A stretch of 64,000 bases of DNA from Sphingomonadaceae bacterium (lineage in GTDB: Bacteria; Pseudomonadota; Alphaproteobacteria; Sphingomonadales; Sphingomonadaceae). The notes under the pieces are model-generated. The model worked only from the letters and a program-made list of their open reading frames with translations. It searched no databases and was not told the DNA's origin. This document shows positions 57,698 to 64,000 of this stretch, one piece after another (the stretch's first letter is position 1; each line of letters begins with the position of its first letter). The stretch lies in NCBI GenBank assembly GCA_947476425.1, contig CANJQJ010000005.1:1-64000 (forward strand), written 5' to 3'. The position numbers and the translations under genes were made by a program.

Positions 57698-57876
57698 TGG
57701 CTGAGCGCTTCGAGCGACACCGGCAGCCCTGGACGACCGACGAGATCCAGAAGCTCCATACGCTCGTCAAGAAGGGCATGCCGCTCAAGTCGATCGCCAA
57801 GGCGATGACTCGAAGCGAAGAGTCAGTGAAGGATCGCGCCAAGGCCGACGGGCTCAATATTTCGAAATTGCGCTGA
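57697..57876 (+). CDS. Small SANT/Myb-like helix-turn-helix protein
   Basis: A 59-residue frame whose ATG overlaps the ribH stop. The start is [20 protein letters not shown]; then a helix-turn-helix-like KGMPLKSIAKAMTRSEESVK region follows and the end is DGLNISKLR. It resembles the SANT/Myb-like or GcrA-type N-terminal fold, with a tryptophan followed by acidic residues, then a recognition helix. DNA binding is probable; the target is unknown. No dedicated promoter is visible. Confidence 0.85.
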   Translation: MAERFERHRQPWTTDEIQKLHTLVKKGMPLKSIAKAMTRSEESVKDRAKADGLNISKLR

Positions 57877-57879
57877 TCG

Positions 57880-57911
57880 AAAAAAGGCCCCTCCCCGGAT
57901 GGGAAGGGGCC
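57880..57911 (-). terminator. Terminator of the PEPxxWA-CTERM gene
   Basis: On the minus strand GGCCCCTTCCC pairs with GGGGAGGGGCC (one mismatch) and is followed by TTTTTT. On the plus strand the same stem lies 10 bp after the last rib-run gene but has no T-tract. Confidence 0.85.
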
Positions 57912-57922
57912 GGATGTCATTC

Positions 57923-58927
57923 TCAGGCGAGGACAGTCTTCAGTCCGCGCTTGCGCGTTCGCATCGATCCGCCGACGAGGCCGAAGCCGGCGATCATCAT
58001 TGCCCAGTTGGTCGGTTCGGGGACGCCGGGGGTGATGACGTCCGCCGCACCCGAGACGACAAAGGCGGCGAGGAAGATATTGTCGTCCTGCGACGCGTTC
58101 GAGGTCAACACCTTGATCGAGCTGTCGCCCACGGCGATGTAGGGCGTGAGATCATAGCGCTCATGATCGTCGCCATAGGCAGGCAGCAGCGCGGAGAAGG
58201 GATCGTCGCTCCCGCCCATCGTGATGAGCTGGCCATTCGAGATCCCGCCGAGCCCATCGTCATTATTGCCCGCGACCTCGGTGATCGCGTTGCCGTTGAC
58301 GCTGACCTCGGATTGCTGGCCGCAGCAGCTGAAGTTAATCCCGAGCCGCATTTCCGCCTGAAAACCCGGCGCCGTCGGATCGAGCGGATCGACGAAGTTG
58401 AGCGCGGTGGCATCGCCGGTGACCGAGGCGAAACCATCGAGCAGGGCGACCGTCGTCGTCCCGAGCGAGGCAAGGCTGTAGATTACGGCGAGCGCTGTTC
58501 CGTCAGTGGTACCGGTGTTGCCCTCCTGGATCTTGAAGTCATATTGGCCACCCGGTCCGCCATCGACTGCCGCTGCGATGAGGCTGGTAACGTCGGCGCG
58601 GGCGGAGGCCAGGCTGCAGCAGGCTGTCGCATTGGCCACCTGGGGGTCGAAGGTCAGCGCATTGCCGTCAAGCGAGATCGTGTCGGGGGTTCCGCTGCTG
58701 GCCCAGGTCGCCTGGTAGAGATACGCCGCCTTGACCGTTGCACCCAACGGAACGAAGGCGCTGACGAGGTAGCTGTCACCCTCGGCATTGCCGCCGCCAT
58801 CGGTTGAAAGGCCATAGTTGCCGATAAAGGATTTGAAGAGCCCCAATGATGCCTCGGCACCTGTCGCCGAAAGCAAGGTCGACGCAGCCAATGCCAATGC
58901 CAGCGTCTTGAATTTCTTGTCACGCAT
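57923..58927 (-). CDS. PEPxxWA-CTERM sorting-domain protein
   Basis: A 334-residue exported protein. It has a signal peptide (residues 1-26, ATGAEA end), a beta-rich region with Cys-Cys pairs (ATACCSLAS, NFSCCGQQ), and the sorting tail VPEPTNWAMMIAGFGLVGGS followed by RTRKR. It should be cut by an exosortase and placed at the surface. No known enzymatic domain is seen. AGGGGTG precedes the ATG, and a strong terminator follows. Confidence 0.92.
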   Translation of the reverse strand: MRDKKFKTLALALAASTLLSATGAEASLGLFKSFIGNYGLSTDGGGNAEGDSYLVSAFVPLGATVKAAYLYQATWASSGTPDTISLDGNALTFDPQVANATACCSLASARADVTSLIAAAVDGGPGGQYDFKIQEGNTGTTDGTALAVIYSLASLGTTTVALLDGFASVTGDATALNFVDPLDPTAPGFQAEMRLGINFSCCGQQSEVSVNGNAITEVAGNNDDGLGGISNGQLITMGGSDDPFSALLPAYGDDHERYDLTPYIAVGDSSIKVLTSNASQDDNIFLAAFVVSGAADVITPGVPEPTNWAMMIAGFGLVGGSMRTRKRGLKTVLA

Positions 58928-61711
<2,784 letters not shown>

Positions 61712-61745
61712 GTCGCGTTGGAGTCGTCGCCTTCACGCCCACAAT

Positions 61746-61774
61746 CGTCATCCTGAACTTGTTTCAGGATGACG
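61746..61774. repeat. Palindromic REP-like hairpin after gyrB
   Basis: A 12-bp perfect stem, CGTCATCCTGAA against TTCAGGATGACG, with a five-base loop, 34 bp after the gyrB stop. The CGTCATCC end resembles the ends of the 96-bp elements. It may also terminate or protect the gyrB message. Confidence 0.75.
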
Positions 61775-61780
61775 GAGTGG

Positions 61781-62062
61781 CTATCTCGGAAGCCCCATCC
61801 AGTAAAGCGTCAGGATCGCGGCGCAGACCAGCAGCACCCAGCCTTCGAACGCGAAGCGCAGCGGGACGGGGGCGTGGCGGAGTTCCATGAATTCGAGGCC
61901 GATGAAGCGGACCTTGAGGAACGCGACGATCATTACCGCGCAGGTGGCGATGCTCTGGAGGCTCGCGCCGCGGCCAATATGCGCGCTGTCGAACGACACC
62001 AGCGTGGCGCAGACGAGCAGCAGCCAGATCAGGGTGATGCGATTGCGGAAAATCAATGCCAT
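61781..62062 (-). CDS. Cytochrome c oxidase subunit IV-like (NorF-type) membrane protein
   Basis: A 93-residue protein with three hydrophobic segments (about residues 9-24, 38-52 and 71-88) and the EFMELRHAPVPLRFAFEGW loop typical of the prokaryotic oxidase subunit IV/NorF family. NorF accompanies NorE in nitric-oxide-reductase loci. No norBC genes are in this window. It lies six bases after the subunit III-like gene. Confidence 0.88.
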   Translation of the reverse strand: MALIFRNRITLIWLLLVCATLVSFDSAHIGRGASLQSIATCAVMIVAFLKVRFIGLEFMELRHAPVPLRFAFEGWVLLVCAAILTLYWMGLPR

Positions 62063-62068
62063 GTCAGC

Positions 62069-62644
62069 CTATTTCATCAAATAGAGGAGCGCGAAGAGCA
62101 CGACCCACAGCAGGTCGACGAGATGCCAGAAGGCGCCGCCGCCTTCGAGCGTGTTCAGGAAGCCCGGATCGGGTTGCTGCCTTCGCGAACGGACCAGCAA
62201 CCAGGTGAGCACGCTGAGACCGATCAGCACGTGCGCGAGGTGGATGCCGGTGAACATGAAGTAGAATATGAAGAATTCATTGGTGTTGAGCGTGATGCCA
62301 TGGCTGATCTTGTCGCCCCACTCGACGATCTTGACCACGACGAAACCAAGCCCGCAGACGATCGCTCCGCCAAGCAGCATCGGGGTCTGGCGACCGCCAG
62401 TGCGCGCAACGCGGACGGCTTGCGCAACGAACAGGGAACTCGTCAGCAACAGCATCGTGTTGAGCAGGCCGAGCTTGCGATTGAGCAGCTCCTGGGCCTC
62501 GCTATAGAGCGGGATGTTATCGACGCGATAATAGACAAAGGTGAGAAAGAAGAGCGCGAAGACCATCATGTCGCCCAGGATGAAGACCCAGACGCCTTCC
62601 TCGCCGGGCAGGTGCCGGGCCTTGCGCTGCGAAACGGCTTCCAT
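62069..62644 (-). CDS. Cytochrome c oxidase subunit III family protein (NorE-like)
   Basis: A 191-residue, five-helix protein of the heme-copper oxidase subunit III superfamily. The HLPGEEGVWVFILGDMMVFA start and TGIHLAHVLIGLSVLTWLLV, FWHLVDLLWVVLFALLY are hallmarks of the NorE branch. It is shorter than the true aa3 subunit III encoded at 45 kb. With the NorF-like gene it forms a pair, and there is no subunit I or II beside it. AAGAGGA precedes the ATG. Confidence 0.92.
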   Translation of the reverse strand: MEAVSQRKARHLPGEEGVWVFILGDMMVFALFFLTFVYYRVDNIPLYSEAQELLNRKLGLLNTMLLLTSSLFVAQAVRVARTGGRQTPMLLGGAIVCGLGFVVVKIVEWGDKISHGITLNTNEFFIFYFMFTGIHLAHVLIGLSVLTWLLVRSRRQQPDPGFLNTLEGGGAFWHLVDLLWVVLFALLYLMK

Positions 62645-62664
62645 TGTAAATCCTCTTGATCGAT

Positions 62665-62694
62665 CCCTCGTCCCCGCACGTGCGGGGACGAGGG
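62665..62694. repeat. 30-bp perfect palindrome
   Basis: CCCTCGTCCCCGCAC is followed at once by its exact reverse complement. It sits in the 56-bp gap between the seven-helix membrane protein gene and the NorE-like gene. It may be an intra-operon hairpin or a REP-type repeat. Confidence 0.8.
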
Positions 62695-62700
62695 GGATAT

Positions 62701-63390
62701 TCAGGCCTGTAGCTCAGGACGCGACGCCGCGCGGCGCATCGCCCAGAACAGGACGTTGATCATGAAACCGAACGCCACGGCGGGAACCCAGAAAGCGAGG
62801 ATACCATTCCATGCGAACGGGCCGGTCTTGAAAAAGGGAATAACGCATCCCGGAATCGAAAGCACGCCAACCCAGATGCAGAAATAGCCGGTCCAGCGTG
62901 GAAAGAGCGGCTCTGCATTGACGTCGCCGAGGATGATCAGGCCAGTAATGACGAACTGCAGGAGCCCGGGCAATGCGGGGATGACCAGCATGAAGATGCC
63001 AAGATCGGCAAGCATGCCGACGGTTTCAGCGCTCATGTCGGGCCGGAATGCCGCCTCGACGAAGAATACCGCCATGAAGAACAGCAGCACAAATCCGAAC
63101 GGGACCAGCATGATAATGCCATAGGTCAATGGCGCAGACTTGCCTTCCATCTTCTTGAGGCAGACGACCAGCCCCCCGAAAAAGAACATGAAGAGCGGCG
63201 AGGCGAACATCATAATGATCGCACCGATGAACATGTTGGATGCATTATCGTGGAAATGGCTCGCCCATTCGGCAAGCGGAAGGCCCGGTGAAGGGGGCGG
63301 CAGGACATGCCATGCGGGCCACATTGCCATGAACATCAGGAACATGGCGATTTGGCCGGCCCAGGCGCACAATATTATCGATCGGTTCAT
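62701..63390 (-). CDS. Uncharacterised seven-helix membrane protein
   Basis: A 229-residue protein with about seven hydrophobic helices. Recognisable conserved stretches are PPPSPGLPLAEWASHF after helix 1, VEAAFRPDMSAETVGMLADLG in the middle, and FPRWTGYFCIWVG plus FFKTGPFAWNGILAFWVPA near the end. I recognise this pattern as a family that also occurs in actinobacteria, with no assigned function. The ATG at 63390 has GGAGAATG upstream. It precedes the NorE/NorF-like pair on the same strand. Confidence 0.85.
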   Translation of the reverse strand: MNRSIILCAWAGQIAMFLMFMAMWPAWHVLPPPSPGLPLAEWASHFHDNASNMFIGAIIMMFASPLFMFFFGGLVVCLKKMEGKSAPLTYGIIMLVPFGFVLLFFMAVFFVEAAFRPDMSAETVGMLADLGIFMLVIPALPGLLQFVITGLIILGDVNAEPLFPRWTGYFCIWVGVLSIPGCVIPFFKTGPFAWNGILAFWVPAVAFGFMINVLFWAMRRAASRPELQA

Positions 63391-63487
63391 GCAGCATTCT
63401 CCGTTTGCTCCGCGCGGCCTGTATCCTGCCACGTCGTGCGCGAACGCTAATGCGAAGCCCGAGCTTCTCACCTGTCTTTGGAGATGG

Positions 63488-63522
63488 AAAACCCCGGAAT
63501 CGTTACTGGAACGATTCCGGGG
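63488..63522 (-). terminator. Terminator of the RNase E gene
   Basis: On the minus strand a perfect 13-bp stem, CCCCGGAATCGTT with its complement, a five-base loop, then TTTTCC, ten bases after the stop codon of the partial gene at the right edge. Confidence 0.85.
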
Positions 63523-63531
63523 GAATCGGGC

Positions 63532-64000
63532 TTATTCGCCGAAGGTGCGCTGCCACCAGCCGCGACGCGGGCCACCGCCCTCGCCATCGGTGTCGTTCGC
63601 TGCGTCCTCGGACTCAGCGTCGGCCTCGACCGGCGCTGGTTCGGCTATCGCATCCTCGACGGCAACGGCGACCGGCGCCGCAGCCTTGCGGGCGCGGGGC
63701 CGGCGAGCCTTGACCGGCGCGTCTTCCGCGACGACCGGTTCCGCAATGACCTCGGGCTGCGGCGCTGCTTCAGGCGCTACCTCGGGCACGACATCGACGA
63801 CATCGGCCTTCTTGCGGCGAACCCGCTTTGGCTTGGCAGGCGCTTCCTCGGCAGTCACCGCTTCGACGACAGGCGTCTCGACGGGGGCTTGGACCGCGGC
63901 TTCCACGGCCGGTTCGGCCTTGCGAGCGCGCGGACGGCGACGGGTCTTGGGCTTTTCGCCCTCGACGATCGCTTCGACTTCAGCTGCAACGGGTGCCTCG
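63532..64000 (-). CDS. rne: Ribonuclease E/G family protein, C-terminal end only
   Basis: The window cuts the gene; only the last roughly 155 residues are visible. They are Ala/Pro/Val/Glu-rich with basic clusters (KPKTRRRPRARK, KPKRVRRKK, KARRPRARK) and end GPRRGWWQRTFGE. That ending, with the preceding low-complexity scaffold, is typical of sphingomonad RNase E, the endonuclease that starts mRNA decay and organises the degradosome. The catalytic domain lies to the right of the window, so this call rests on the tail alone. Confidence 0.75.
   Translation of the reverse strand, partial: EAPVAAEVEAIVEGEKPKTRRRPRARKAEPAVEAAVQAPVETPVVEAVTAEEAPAKPKRVRRKKADVVDVVPEVAPEAAPQPEVIAEPVVAEDAPVKARRPRARKAAAPVAVAVEDAIAEPAPVEADAESEDAANDTDGEGGGPRRGWWQRTFGE

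Overview
The window reads as chromosomal core genome of a GC-rich alphaproteobacterium of the order Sphingomonadales, most likely Sphingomonas or a close relative. The support is the combination of a Caulobacter-type GapR (DUF2312), DUF4167, two PEPxxWA-CTERM proteins, an aa3 oxidase cluster in the order coxBA-ctaB-ctaG-coxC-DUF983-SURF1, and the protein sequences themselves. I see no prophage, insertion sequence, CRISPR array, rRNA or tRNA gene. Mobile-looking sequence is limited to short dispersed palindromic repeats.

Layout. 0.2-10 kb: CBS protein, membrane protein and thioesterase; then on the minus strand hisS-prfA-prmC and DUF4167 (histidine charging, translation termination); ppa; an SMR exporter, a GNAT acetyltransferase and a DUF1345 protein; ispG followed by an EamA exporter. 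10-14.4 kb: the whole Tol-Pal envelope operon (ybgC-tolQ-tolR-tolA-tolB-pal). 14.7-21.7 kb: ruvCAB preceded by a fatty-acid desaturase whose end is frameshifted, yebC, GST, gapR, pyk and the 41-residue bL36 gene. 21.8-33.7 kb: lipoprotein plus M14 peptidase, gpmA, GGDEF enzyme, purEK, a secreted M16 peptidase, clpB with a 2-oxoglutarate oxygenase. 33.8-40.4 kb: a sulfotransferase-like gene behind a TonB-dependent receptor, a small metallopeptidase with ccmAB, and a PEPxxWA-CTERM protein. 40.5-50.4 kb: one long minus-strand run for cytochrome c oxidase and its assembly, ending in thrC, an M16 peptidase and a methyltransferase. 50.5-57.9 kb: one plus-strand run pyrE-pdxJ-acpS-lepB-AI-2E-ribD-ribE-ribB-ribH plus a tiny helix-turn-helix gene. 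58-64 kb: a second PEPxxWA-CTERM gene, gyrB, a NorE/NorF-like oxidase-subunit pair with a seven-helix membrane protein, and the 3' end of an RNase E gene cut by the window edge.

Most genes sit in runs with ATGA, GTGA or TTGA overlaps, so translational coupling is the rule. Several promoters can be read by eye, and those of gyrB, ybgC and ppa place the predicted transcription start on or next to the start codon (leaderless mRNAs). Three 96-bp copies of one palindromic element, and several smaller hairpin repeats, occupy the larger gaps. The less explained items are the NorEF-like/seven-helix locus, the TonB receptor/sulfotransferase pair, the helix-turn-helix gene ending the riboflavin run, a promoter lying inside the pal terminator, and an inverted repeat inside the clpB heat-shock-like promoter. 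No clearly new defence or mobile system is visible; I found none I could defend.
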